Both the position numbers and the translations under genes were made by a program. From Xestospongia bergquistia (lineage: Eukaryota > Porifera > Demospongiae > Haplosclerida > Petrosiidae), in assembly GCA_963965975.1 (NCBI GenBank), contig OZ014415.1, forward strand, positions 3,725,001 through 3,789,000: a stretch of 64,000 nt of DNA, in the 5' to 3' direction. The stretch's first letter is position 1. Every line of letters starts with the position of its first letter. The notes beneath the pieces were generated by a model. It had not been told where the DNA came from. It did no database searches and worked only from the letters and a program-made list of their open reading frames with translations. Below are positions 13,201 to 25,324 of the stretch, in pieces.

Positions 13201-16200
13201 CTTATATTGTAAAGGACACATTCACATTATAAGTAATAATACCAACATAAATGTGGAAACCAAATGCAATACTGTAAACAAACTGACAACACATTCAATA
13301 TGCTCAAAATTCATACTAGGCTATTGCTATAAAATGCTAAACATATAGGTAGAGAAACAGCATGACAAGAAGATTTAAGCATTATTAGTGACATCTAATG
13401 TCGTATCACATGCAGTTAGTGTTAATAAGATTCATTGCTGATATTGAACTCAGCAGTTAAAGTATCCACTTTAATCTCATTTCTTGATCTCATAAGATGC
13501 TATTACAATATAGTAGTGAATAAAATTGCAAAAGTGGATACACATAGATATCACACAATCCAAAACATCTATTGCACAGCACGTGAAGCTTTCCGTCAAA
13601 GCCATTAAAAACCATTAACGTCAATACAATAAGGTAAATAAAATAACAATATTCAATTAAAATGAATATTACATTATATCACACTTACCCACTATTATAT
13701 TTTAAACAACACATTTAGATGATAAGTAATCACAGCAACATAAATGTGAAAACAAAAAATAGAATAAACAAAATCACAACAACACATTAAATATACTTTA
13801 AATAATTAATATCTAAATTACATCCTCTTATATTGTAAAGGACACATTCACATTATAAGTAATAATACCAACATAAATGTGGAAACCAAATGCAATACTG
13901 TAAACAAACTGACAACACATTCAATATGCTCAAAATTCATACTAGGCTATTGCTATAAAATGCTAAACATATAGGTAGAGAAACAGCTTAGCAAGAAGAT
14001 TTAAGCATTATTAGTGATATCTAATGTCGTATCACATGCAGTTATTGTTAACAAATTCATTGCTGACATTGAAATCAACAGTTAAAGGATCCACTTTAAT
14101 GTCATGTATTGATCTCATAAGCTGCTATTACAATATAGTAGCGAATAAAATTGCAAAAGTGGATACGCATAGATATCACACAATACAAAACATCTATTGT
14201 ACAGCAAGTGAAGCTTTCCTTAAAAGGCATTAAAAACCATTAACGTCAATACAATAATGTAAATAAAATAACAATATTCAATTCAATGACTTAGAATGAA
14301 TGCTACATTATATCACACTTACCCGCTATTATATTTTTAGCAACACATTTAGATGATAAGTAATCACAGCAACATAAATGTAAAAACAAAAAAATAGAAT
14401 AAACAAAATCACAACAGCACATTAAATATACTTAGAATAATTTATATTAAAATTACATCCTCTTATATTGTAAAGGACACATTCACATTATAAGTAATAA
14501 TACCAACATAAATGTGGAAACCAAATGCAATACTGTAAACAAACTGACAACACATTTGATATGCTCAAAATTCATACTAGGCTATTGCTATAAAATGCTA
14601 AACATATACGTAGAGAAACAGCATAGCAAGAAGATTTAAGCATTATTAGTCATATCTAATGTCGTATCACATGCAGTTAGTGTTAATAAAATTCATTGCT
14701 GATATTGAAATCAACAGTTAAAGGATCATCTTTAATGTCATTTCTTGATCTAATAAGATGCTATTACAAAGTAGTAGTGAATAAAATTGCAAAAGTGGAT
14801 ACACATAGATATCACACAATCCAAAACATCTATTGCACAGCACGTGAAGCTTTCCGTCAAAGCCATAAAAAACCATTAACGTCAATACAATAAGGTAAAT
14901 AAAATAACAATATTCAATTAGAATGAATATTACATTATATCACACTTACCCCCTATTATATTTTAAACAACACATTTAGATGATAAGTAATCACAGCAAT
15001 ATAAATGTGAAAACAAAAAATAGAATAAACAAAATCACAACAGCACATTAAATAAACTTAGAATAATTAATATCTAAATTACATCCTCTTATATTGTAAA
15101 GGTCACATTCACATTATAAGTAATAATACCAACATAAATGTGGAAACCAAATGCAATACTGTAAACAAACTGACAACACATTCGATATGCTCAAAATTCA
15201 TACTAGGCTATTGCTATAAAATGCTAAACATTTAGGTAGAGAAACAGCATGGCAAGAAGATTTAAGTATTATTAGTCATATCTAACGTCGTATCACATGC
15301 AGTTAGTGTTAACAAATTCATTGCTGATATTGAAATCAACAGTTAAAGGATCATCTTTAATGTCATGTATTGATCTCATAAGCTGCTATTACAATATAGT
15401 AGCGAATAAAATTGCAAAAGTGGATACACATAGATAACACACAATACAAAACATCTATTGTACAGCACGTGAAGCTTTCCTTAAAAGGCATTAAAAACCA
15501 TTAACGTCAATACAATAAGGTAAATAAAATAACAATATTCAATTCAATGACTTAGAATGAATACTACATTATATCACACTTACCACCTATAATATTTTAA
15601 ACAACACATTCAGACGACAAGTAATCACAGCAACATAAATGTGAAAACAAAAAATAGAATAAACAAAATCACAACAGCACATTAAATATACTTAGAATAA
15701 TTTACATCAAAATTATATCCTCTTACATTGTAAAGGACACATTCACATTATAAGTAATAATACCAACATAAATGTGAAAACCAAATGCAATACTGTAAAC
15801 AAACTGACAACACATTCGATATGCTCAAAATTCATACTAGGCTATTGCTATAAAATGCTAAACATATAGGTAGAGAAACAGCATAGCAAGAAGATTAAAG
15901 CATTATTAGTGATATCTAATGTCGTATCACATGCAGTTAGTGTTAACAAATTCATTGCTGATATTGAAATCAACAGTTAAAGGATCATCTTTAATGTCAT
16001 GTATTAATCTCATAAGCTGCTATTACAATATAGTAGCGAATAAAATTGCAAAAGTGGATACACATAGATACCACACAATACAAAACATCTATTGTACAGC
16101 ACGTGAAGCTTTCCTTAAAAGGCATTAAAAACCATTAACGTCGATACAATAAGGTAAATAAAATAACAATATTGAATTCAATGACTTAGAATGAATACTA

Positions 16201-16947
16201 CATTATATCACACTTACCCGCTATTATATTTTAAACAACACATTCAGACGACAAGTAATCACAGCAACATAAATGTGAAAACAAAAAATAGAATAAACAA
16301 AATCACAACAGCACATTAAATATATTTAGAATAATTTATATCAAAATTACATACTCTTATATTGTAAAGGACACATTCACATTATAAGTAATAATACCAA
16401 CATAAATGTGGAAACCAAATGCAATACCGTAAACCAACTGACAACACATTCGATATGCTCAAAATTCATACTAGGCTATTTTTTGTAAAATGCTAAACAT
16501 ATAGATAGTGAAACAGCTTAGGAACAACATTTTAGCAGTATTAGTGATCACTAATGTCTTATCACATGCAGTTAGTGTTAACAAAATTCATTGCTGATAT
16601 TGAAATTAGCATTTTAAGGATCCACTTTAATCTCATTTGTTGATCTCATAAGATGCTATTACAATATAGTAGCGAATAAAATTGCAAAAGTGGATACACA
16701 TAGATACCACACAATCCAAAACATCTATTGTACAGCACGTGAAGCTTTCCTTAAAAGGCATTAAAAACCATTAACGTCAATACAATAATGTAAATAAAAT
16801 AACAATATTCAATTCAATGACTTAGAATGAATACTACATTATATCACACTTACCTGCTATTATATTTTAAACAACACATTCAGACGACAAGTAATCACAG
16901 CAACATAAATGTGAAAACAAAAAATAGAATAAACAAAATCACAACAG
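10260..16947. repeat. 636-bp intronic satellite, array 2
   Basis: The same satellite with landmarks at 10878, 11519, 12154, 12773, 13408, 14034, 14669, 15295, 15929 and 16564. Spacings alternate between about 635 and about 619-626 bp in the middle, which suggests a two-unit higher-order repeat. The array lies in the intron between exons B2 and A2 and ends abruptly at a junction shared with array 3. Confidence 0.9.
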
Positions 16948-17396
16948 TATAGACAGAAAATTAGTACTTTCATTTGATAATGTGTACAAACCATGCAAAA
17001 AAATTTCAAATAAATCCAAATAAGAATATTTTGAAAAAATGAAGTAAATGTCAGAAGCTACTCCAAGCTCTGTATAAACTACTAGTATCATTCTTAAAGC
17101 ACTTGAAATAAAAATTCTAAAAGCATATACCTTAGGGAAAAAAAATTAATTTCTCTATAAAATAATATTTTAAATCTTCTAGCTTTGTAATTATCTATGC
17201 ACAAAGACAACAATATGAACAATTAAGAAAAACATCATGCTGCCCTTATACTGCTACTACCACATGCTTTATGTACTTGTTAGAGTTAGGTAAAGTGGTC
17301 TTATATTATTACAATATCTATTGTATGTCTTCTCTAATAGTTATTATCCATTCACACAACATAAAGAATACGGTTCATTATTGTGATCTCAATTAC

Positions 17397-17495
17397 CGTA
17401 GTAACAACATTGATATCAGCATTATGGTTGACTAATACTTCAACAATGTCTGTATGTCCATTGAAACTTGCATAATGAAGAGCCGCCCATCCACT
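17397..17495 (-). CDS. Ankyrin repeat exon, type B, copy 2
   Basis: 99 nt, phase 0-0. The acceptor is changed to CTAAAAG but AG is kept; the donor is ACG|GTAATT. It encodes the same 33-residue ankyrin repeat as the other B exons. The differences from copy 1 that I see inside the exon are silent (GCG for GCA in the W-A-A stretch, ATT for ATC in D-I-V), which hints at constraint on the protein although the sample is tiny. Confidence 0.85.
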
Positions 17496-18539
17496 CTTTT
17501 AGAAAAAAACACACAATCAATCAACTGTAAAATCAAACTCTTAACACTCTACAATAACAGTACAAACATACAAACTCTCTCTATTGTCTTATATTCATGC
17601 ACATTGTCCTTAACATTATAACATATTACATTCATATATTGTCTACATTTAAGTCATGTTGTACATGTAAGACTTGACAAAATCTATTACTAGTAAGCCT
17701 TAATTATTTTTAAAAAATTTAAAGACAAATTCATGCAAGATGGATTAAAAGTATATACAGTGTAATATGAGGGACTGATAAACAAGATGCAAACAGAAAA
17801 TTACTACAATTTAGACCTATACTATTGACTAAACAGACCACCATCTGACAAAAATAGAACATGTTGCTCTTTATGTGCTTAGCATATCAGCTATCATCAT
17901 CTTTGTATTAACAAAGGGCTCTCTAATTATATTTTAAACAAGTCTAACCAACATCATCTCTCTTTGACAATTATTGCATCTCATAAACTATAGGTCTGTA
18001 ATAATCTGTACAATAAAAAGGTCAGCTTTTCAAATGGAGACTTGTTAATAATAGCAAGAAGCATTCCAGTTCCAGAAATATACCACTGCTGGACTCATTA
18101 TGACCATTAAATTATTCAATACTCTCTAGTTTTATAACAAGATGAAATCATGCTATCACCACTGTCAGAAAACCAAAAAACAATCTCATGTATTTATTTA
18201 GTACCCAAATTCAAGTAGTATGCATGACAATTGCTGTCCTATGTATGTACACAACAATTCTATTTGTAAACAATTTAAATCGAATAATTCAAAGCTAAAC
18301 AAATGATTCTTCAATTCATGTCCATCGCTGCTGTCTGCATCTCAATTGATTATTGAAAAATTTATGAAAAAGTGATGTCTGTACATCTGATGGTGTCTGA
18401 TAGGAATAGGTATGAAAACTGAGCAACACAAATGTTATAAAAAAAATAACACTTTTTTCTAATATTGTGATAAGGTCTTTGCATCCTCTTCTACTTTCAA
18501 TATTCATATAAGCACAAAAGTATAAAAAGTCATGTTATA

Positions 18540-18568
18540 TGAGAAAGTCAGTTATATTGACTTTCTCA
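18540..18568. repeat. Intronic hairpin next to exon A3 donor
   Basis: A perfect 11-bp stem and the same 7-nt loop as beside exon A1, again 26 nt past the donor. Confidence 0.75.
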
Positions 18569-18594
18569 TACACCATGTGCGCATGAACACTAAC

Positions 18595-18693
18595 TTTGTT
18601 GACAAGATCTAGATTGGCTCCTTTCTGTGTTAAAATCAAAACAACATCATGGTGTCCGTTCTCTGCTGCTAACATGACTGCAGTAGATCCACT
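18595..18693 (-). CDS. Ankyrin repeat exon, type A, copy 3
   Basis: 99 nt, phase 0-0. Acceptor TATTTAG precedes AGTGGATCT. The donor is AAA|GTTAGT, weaker than consensus because of T at +3. The 33 residues begin SGSTAVMLAAENGHHDVV and end GANLDLVNK, matching the ankyrin consensus (T-x-x-x-L-A-A-x-x-G-H-x-x-V-V and G-A-x-L-D). A perfect 11-bp intronic hairpin lies 26 nt past the donor. The protein is the same as copy 2 at 9607. Confidence 0.85.
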
Positions 18694-19249
18694 CTAAATA
18701 TATTATTAATTATCACATTAACATGAATCATAACATCAGTATATTACCTATACCAATACTTAGATGGATCAGTTATCAGTACACTAGTAACATTACAAAC
18801 TTAGACAATATTATATATACTCAAACAAAATATGAGGCAAATCACTCTCAACAATTGGACATATAAACACAAATTTGAAACTTCAAACTAGTTTGTGACT
18901 ATACTAAAAAAAATTACTTTTCAGTAGCATAGAGGAAGAGCTAACAGTAATAGTTAATTGTTGGAAGAATAATAAGACAATTCTAACCAATACTAAATAC
19001 TGTGAACAAACAATGGATAAAAAGCATTAAAGTTTGTAAAAGAGTAACGAAATTATTATTAAATGTCCTCCCTTAATTTTTTAAAGATACTGACTTAAAC
19101 TGACTAGATCTACATTGCATTATTAGCTACAATGTCTATGCATGACTATAGTTTTAAAATGATAAAACAATAGGCAGAGAAACAAACTAGCAAGAAACTT
19201 TAAGTATTCTAAGAAACACTTAATCTGCTCACATTCACAGATTGGGATA

Positions 19250-22155
19250 ACAAAATTTATTGCCATCTCAAAGGGTCTACAATTAAAGGATGAATTTCAT
19301 TGCCACTTCTTGGTCTTAAAGCTTGCATACAATGACATAATAAAATTACAAAAGTGGATACACATAGATACCACACATTCCAAAACATTTATACTACAGA
19401 CTGCCAAGCTTCCCATGCAGACCATTAACGTCAATACAAACAATAAGGTAAATAAAATAACAACATTCAATTCAAAAGACTTAGAATTCATACTACATTA
19501 TATCACACTTACCGGCTATTATATTTTAAACAACACATTGAGACGACAAGTAATCACAGCAACATAAATGTTAGAAACAAAACAATAGAGTAAACATAAT
19601 TAAAACAACACATTAAATATACTTAGACTACTTTATATCAAAATTACATCCTCTTGTATTGTAAAGGACACATTCACATTATAAGTAATAATACCAACTT
19701 AAATGTGAAAACCAAATGCAATACTGTAAACCAACTGACAACACATTCGATATGCTCAAAATTCATACTAGGCTATTTTTTTGTAAAATGCTAAACATAT
19801 AGATAGTGAAACAGCTTAGGAACAACATTTTAGCATTATTAGTGATACCTAATGTCTTATCACATGCAGTTAGTGTAACAAAATTTATTGCTGATATTGA
19901 AATTAGCATTTTAAGGATCCACTTTAATCTCATTTGTTGATCTCATAAGATGCTATTACAATATAGTAGCAAATAAAATTGCAAAAGTGGATACACATAG
20001 ATATCACACAATACAAAACATCTATTGTACAGCAAGTGAAGCTTTCCTTAAAAGGCATTAAAAACCATTAAAGTCAATACAATAAGGTAAATAAAATAAC
20101 AATATTCAATTCAAAGACTTAAAATGAATATTACATTATATCACACTTACCACCTATTATATTTTCAACAATACATTTAGATGATAAGTAATCACAGCAA
20201 CATAAATGTGAAAACAAAAAAATAGAATAAACAAAATCACAACAGCACATTAAATATACTTAGAATAATTTATATCAAAATTACATACTCTTATATTGTA
20301 AAGGACACATTCACATTATAAGTAATAATACCAACATAAATGTGGAAACCAAATGCAATATCGTAAACCAACTGACAACACATTCGATATGCTCAAAATT
20401 CATACTAGGCTATTTTTTTGTAAAATGCTAAACATATAGATAGTGAAACAGCTTAGGAACAACATTTTAGCATTATTAGTGATACATAATGTCTTATCAC
20501 ATGCAGTTAGTGTTAACAAAATTCATTGCTGATATTGAAATTAGCATTTTAAGGATCCACTTTAATCTCATTTGTTGATCTCATAAGCTGCTATTACAAT
20601 ATAGTAGCGAATAAAATTGCAAAAGTGGATACACATAGATACCACACAATACAAAACATCTATTGTACAGCACGTGAAGCTTTCCTTAAAGGCATTAAAA
20701 ACCATTAAAGTCAATACAATAAGGTAAATAAAATAACAATATTCAATTCAATGACTTAGAATGAATACTACATTATATCACACTTACCAGCTAATATATT
20801 TTAAACAACACATTCAGACGACAAGTAATCACAGCAACATAAACGTTAGAAACAAGAAATAGAATAAACAAAATCACAATAGCACATTAAATATACTTAG
20901 AATACTTTATATCAAAATTACATCCTCTTATAGTGTTAAGGACACATTCACATTATAAGTAATAATACCAACATAAATGTGGAAACCAAATGCAATACTG
21001 TAAACCAACTGACAACACATTCAATATGCTCAAAATTCATACTAGGCTATTTTTTGTAAAATGCTAAACATATAGATAGTGAAACAGCTTAGGAACAACA
21101 TTTTAGCATTATTAGTGATACCTAATGTCTTATCACATGCAGTTAGTGTTAACAAAATTCATTGCTGATATTGAAATTAGCACTTTAAGGATCCACTTTA
21201 ATCTCATTTGTTGATCTCATAAGCTGCTATTATAATATAGTAGCGAATAAAATTGCAAAAGTGGATACACATAGATATCACACAATACAAAACATCTATT
21301 GTACAGCACGTGAAGCTTTCCTTAAAAGGCATTAAAAACCATTAACGTCAATACAATAAGGTAAATAAAATAACAATATTCAATTCAATGACTTAGAATG
21401 AATACTACATTATATCACACTTACCAGCTATTATATTTTAAACAACACATTCAGACGACAAGTAATCACAGCAACATAAATGTTAGAAAAAAAAATAGAA
21501 TAAACAAAATCACAACAGCACATTAAATATACTTAGTATACTTTATATCAAAATTACATCCTCTTGTATTGTAAAGGACACATTCACATTATAAGTAATA
21601 ATACCAACATAAATGTGGAAACCAAATGCAATACTGTAAACAAACTGACAACACATTCGATATGCTCAAAATTCATACTAGGCTATTTTTTTGTAAAATG
21701 CTAAACATATAGATAGTGAAACAGCTTAGGAACAACATTTTAGCATTATTAGTGATACCTAATATCTTATCACATGCAGTTAGTGTTAACAAAATTCATT
21801 GCTGATATTGAAATTAGCATTTTAAGGATCCACTTTAATGTCATGTATTGATCTCATAAGCTGCTATTACAATATAGTAGCGAATAAAATTGCAAAAGTG
21901 GATACATATAGATACCACACAATACAAAACATCTATTGTACAGCATGTGAAGCTTTCCTTAAAAGGCATTAAAAACCATTAACGTCAATACAATAAGGTA
22001 AATAAAATAACAATATTCAATTCAATGACTTAGAATGAATACTACATTATATCACACTTACCCGCTATTATATTTTGAGCAACACATTTAGATGATAAGT
22101 AATCACAGCAACATAAATGTGAAAACAAAAAATAGAATAAACAAAATCACAACAG
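19250..22155. repeat. 636-bp intronic satellite, array 3
   Basis: A short array with landmarks at 19862, 20499, 21135 and 21772 (spacing 636-637 bp) in the intron between exons B3 and A3. Its units share the variants TTTTTTGTAAAATGC and ATAGATAGTGAAACAGC, also found at 4230 and 16480, so it was seeded from one subfamily. Confidence 0.9.
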
Positions 22156-22516
22156 TATAGATAGAAAATTAGTACTTTCATTTGAGAATGTGTACAAACC
22201 ATGCAAAAAATTTCAAATAAATCCAAATAAGAATATTTTGAAAAAATGAAGTAAATGTCAGAAGCTATATACTCCAAGCTCTGTATAAACTACTAGTATC
22301 ATTCTTAAAGCACTTGAAATAAAAATTCTAAAAGCATATACCTAAACATAAACATCATGCTGCCCTTATACTGCTACTACCACATGCTTTATGTACTTGT
22401 TAGAGTTAGGTAAAGTGGTCTTATATTATTACAATATCTATGCTATGTCTTCTCTAATAGTTATTATCCATTCACACAACATAAAGAATACGGTTCATTA
22501 TTGTGATCTCAATTAC

Positions 22517-22615
22517 CGTAGTAACAACATTGATATCAGCATTATGGTTGACTAATACTTCAACAATATCTGTATGTCCATTGAAACTTGCATAATGAAG
22601 AGCTGCCCATCCACT
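22517..22615 (-). CDS. Ankyrin repeat exon, type B, copy 3
   Basis: Exactly 99 nt in phase 0-0. Acceptor CTAATAG precedes AGTGGATGG, and the donor is ACG|GTAATT. The 33 residues begin SGWAALHYASFNGHTDIV and end with the N-A-D-I-N turn, an almost canonical ankyrin repeat (x-x-x-T/A-A-L-H-x-A-x-x-x-G-H). Identical in protein sense to copies at 17397 and 8409 apart from silent changes seen at the D-I codons. It is the first of the 33-residue exons after the diverged repeat. Confidence 0.85.
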
Positions 22616-23671
22616 CTATTAGAAAAAACACACAATCAATCAACTGTAAAATCAAACTCTTAACACTCTACAATAACAGTACAAACATACAAACTCTCTC
22701 TATTGTCTTATATTCATGCACATTGTCCTTAACATTATAACATATTACATTCATATATTGTCTACATTTAAGTCATGTTGTACATGTAAGACTTGACAAA
22801 ATCTATTACTAGTAAGCCTTAATTATTTTTAAAAAATTTAAAGACTAATTCATGCAAGATGGATTAAAAGTATATACAGTGTAATATGAGGGACTGATAA
22901 AAAAAATGCAAACAGAAAATTACTACAATTTAGACATATACTATTGACTAAACAGACCACCATCTGACAAAAATAGAATATGTTGCTCTTTATGTGCTTA
23001 GCATATCAGCTATCATCATCTTTGTATTAACAAAGGGCTCTCTAATTATATTTTAAACAAGTCTAACCAACATCATCTCTCTTTGACAATTATTGCATCT
23101 CACAAACTATAGGTCTGTAATAATCTGTACAATAAAAAAGGTCAGCTTTTCAAATGGAGACTTGTTAATAATAGCAAGAAGCATTCCAGTTCCAGAAATA
23201 TACCACTGCTGGACTCATTATGACCATTAAATTATTCAATACTCCCTAGTTTTATAACAAGATGAAATCATGCTATCACCACTGTCAGAAAACCAAAAAA
23301 CAATCTCATGTATTTATTTAGTACCCAGTGAGGAGCAAATTCAAGTAGTATGCATGACAATTGCTGTCCTATGTATGTACACAACAATTCTATTTGTAAA
23401 CAATTTAAATCGAATAATTCAAAGCTAAACAAATGATTCTTCAATTCATGTCCATCGCTGCTGTCTGCATCTCAATTGATTATTGAAAAATTTATGAAAA
23501 AGTGATGTCTGTACATCTGATGGCGTCTGATAGGATTAGGTATGAAAACTGAGCAACACAAATGTTATAGAAAGAAATGACACTTTTTTTTAATATTGTG
23601 ATAAGGTCTTTGCATCCTCTTCTACTTTCAATATTCATATAAGCACAAAAGTATAAAAAGTCATGTTATAA

Positions 23672-23698
23672 GAGAAAGTCAGTTATATTGACTTTCTC
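23672..23698. repeat. Intronic hairpin next to truncated exon A4
   Basis: A 10-bp stem with loop GTTATAT, retained beside the broken fourth A exon. Confidence 0.7.
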
Positions 23699-23725
23699 AA
23701 ACACCATGTGCGCATGAACACTAAC

Positions 23726-23750
23726 TTTGTTGACAAGATCTAGATTGGCT
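23726..23750 (-). pseudogene. Truncated fourth type-A ankyrin exon
   Basis: Only the last eight codons (ANLDLVNK), the GTTAGT donor and the following hairpin of an A exon remain. At about 23750 the sequence switches abruptly to CATACAAGTAGTATGCATG, which belongs to the intron of the neighbouring diverged unit. The exon has no acceptor, so it cannot be spliced in. It marks a deletion or unequal-exchange breakpoint between the homogeneous duplicated units and the diverged founder-like unit to the right. Confidence 0.75.
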
Positions 23751-24100
23751 CATACAAGTAGTATGCATGACAATTGCTGTCCTATGTATGTACACAATAA
23801 TTCTAGTTATAAACAATTTAAAATGAGTAATTCAAACCTAAAGCAACGATGCTTATTCATGTCTATTACTGTTATTTGGTTTGTGCTTCTCAACTGATTA
23901 TCAAGAAAATTATGAAAAGTGATGTCTGTACATCTGATGGTGTCCAAAAGGAATAAGTAGTAAAACTAGTTAATACACATGTTATGAAAACAAATTACAG
24001 ATTTTTCTGATATATATTGTGATAAGGGACTGGTATCATCTCCTTCTAATATTCATCAAAACTGGCATATTCATAGATCTTAATTATGAAATAGACTTAC

Positions 24101-24193
24101 CTCATCTGTATTATTTATATTGGTGCCTCTAACAAGAATTTCTTTCACACCAGAGAAATTTCCATTCTCAGCAAATTCAATTAGAACATTATT
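24101..24193 (-). CDS. Ankyrin gene, diverged first repeat exon (31 residues)
   Basis: The exon is bounded by acceptor AAATAG (24195-24194) and a perfect donor GAG|GTAAGT (24101/24100). It encodes 31 residues beginning NNVLIEFAENG and ending RGTNINNTDE, with the A-x-x-G and I-L-x-x-G-x-x-I-N pattern of an ankyrin repeat but lacking the TPLH tetrapeptide, as is common for capping repeats. It occupies the position that the type-A exon holds in the other duplicated units: the intron next to it (23753-24100) is a diverged copy of the intron next to exon A. Splicing to the B exon at 22615 gives an unbroken 33-residue ankyrin register across the junction. Confidence 0.75.
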
Positions 24194-24421
24194 CTATTTA
24201 AAAAAATAAAAACACAAAAAAGTACTAAATGTAATCTACCATTTCCATAAACCTAAAAAGACTATTTAAAAATTCCCAGCAACTTCTTAGTTTATTTATT
24301 TCAATAATATCTTGCAGTATAAAAATTTCTACAAAACATAGAGCAGTACACCTAATAATTTAGTATTGAAAAATTTGTGTATTATAACAAGAGAAATAAT
24401 CTGCAAAAACTTGTTTGATTC

Positions 24422-24548
<127 letters not shown>

Positions 24549-25102
24549 TAAAAGCAAGCCATTAAATTATCTTATATCACTTAACATATGAAAAACTTGT
24601 GGAAATAACTTTATACATATTCCATATAAATAACACTCAATAACTGGGTTACGAAGATTTTCAAATGGCTAAAATTTCTTGATGATATCAATTTTGATCA
24701 CCTGCAAAAACAACTTCCCCTTTCTACTGATTTGTTTTGACAAGCCCTTCCTAGTGTTAAACAAGTTACCTCTGTGTGCACCATTTATGAAGCAATGAAC
24801 ACACAACAAGTTTATAAGTCAATGCTATGTGAAGTACACTATCTTTTAAAATTATATTTAACAATTACTATAACATCAACTACGAGAGATCATTTTCTGC
24901 AATGTGAAATGTTCTTATATTACTTACTTACGCCCATCTATATGAACAAAGATTGAACAACTGTATGCTACTCCACATACACAAGCAGTTAACTGATTTT
25001 ATACAAATTGCTAGGAAATTTATTGCTAGTAATGCTGAAAGAAAGCTTTACATTGATACATTCACAAACATTTAACTTTCATAATTTAAAAATTATTTCT
25101 TT

Positions 25103-25324
25103 TTGGAGCTATTTCGTGACTTCAAATCATTTATACTCTATGCATGGTCAGCCCCCCCAATATTACTGGTTCTCAAGCACCTATGGAACTTGAGTAGTAC
25201 CTCTAGGCAAAGATACGTGAAGAAAGTTATTTTGGCTGGTCTTTCAAAAGATCCGTACTCCCTGATAGATGAACAGTGGGAAAACACCCCCAAGAATCTG
25301 CCATCAATATCTGCAGCGATGTAA
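25103..25324 (+). pseudogene. Unidentified protein-coding remnant
   Basis: An open frame of about 73 codons with non-random composition, containing YVKKVILAGLSKDPYSL and a following W-E-x-x-P-x-x-L-P-S-I stretch. From memory this resembles the N-terminal part of repeat-associated proteins in cnidarian and sponge genomes (D-P-Y-x-L ... W ... P). The frame begins without a proper ATG and stops soon after the match. I cannot confirm a family; it may be a transposon-derived exon lying antisense in the ankyrin intron. Confidence 0.25.

Larger units (their letters stand above)
9122..18110. repeat. Ankyrin macro-unit copy 2 (exons A2 and B2)
   Basis: A tandem copy of 8989 bp. The non-satellite parts are nearly identical to copies 1 and 3. 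The satellite ends at 16947 with ACAACAG joined to TATAGACAGAAAATTAG, a junction shared with copy 3 but absent from copy 1. Confidence 0.85.
18111..23230. repeat. Ankyrin macro-unit copy 3 (exons A3 and B3)
   Basis: A tandem copy shortened to 5120 bp, mainly because its satellite has about five units instead of about eleven. It also lacks roughly 90 bp near 22342, after the segment ending GCATATACCT, that copies 1 and 2 keep. Confidence 0.85.
23231..24100. repeat. Partial macro-unit copy 4 plus diverged founder-like copy
   Basis: 23231-23750 matches the other copies closely, except for an 11-bp insertion near 23327, and then breaks inside exon A. From 23753 to 24100 the same intron sequence starts again (AAGTAGTATGCATGACAATTG) but is clearly diverged, with many substitutions and indels. 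The right-hand half leads directly into the exon at 24101-24193. Confidence 0.75.

Noticed and set aside
14024..16128. Plus-strand open frames of 65-69 codons recurring in the 636-bp satellite
   Set aside because: They arise at the same place in several units but are broken by stops or frameshifts in most others and lie antisense in introns of the ankyrin gene.
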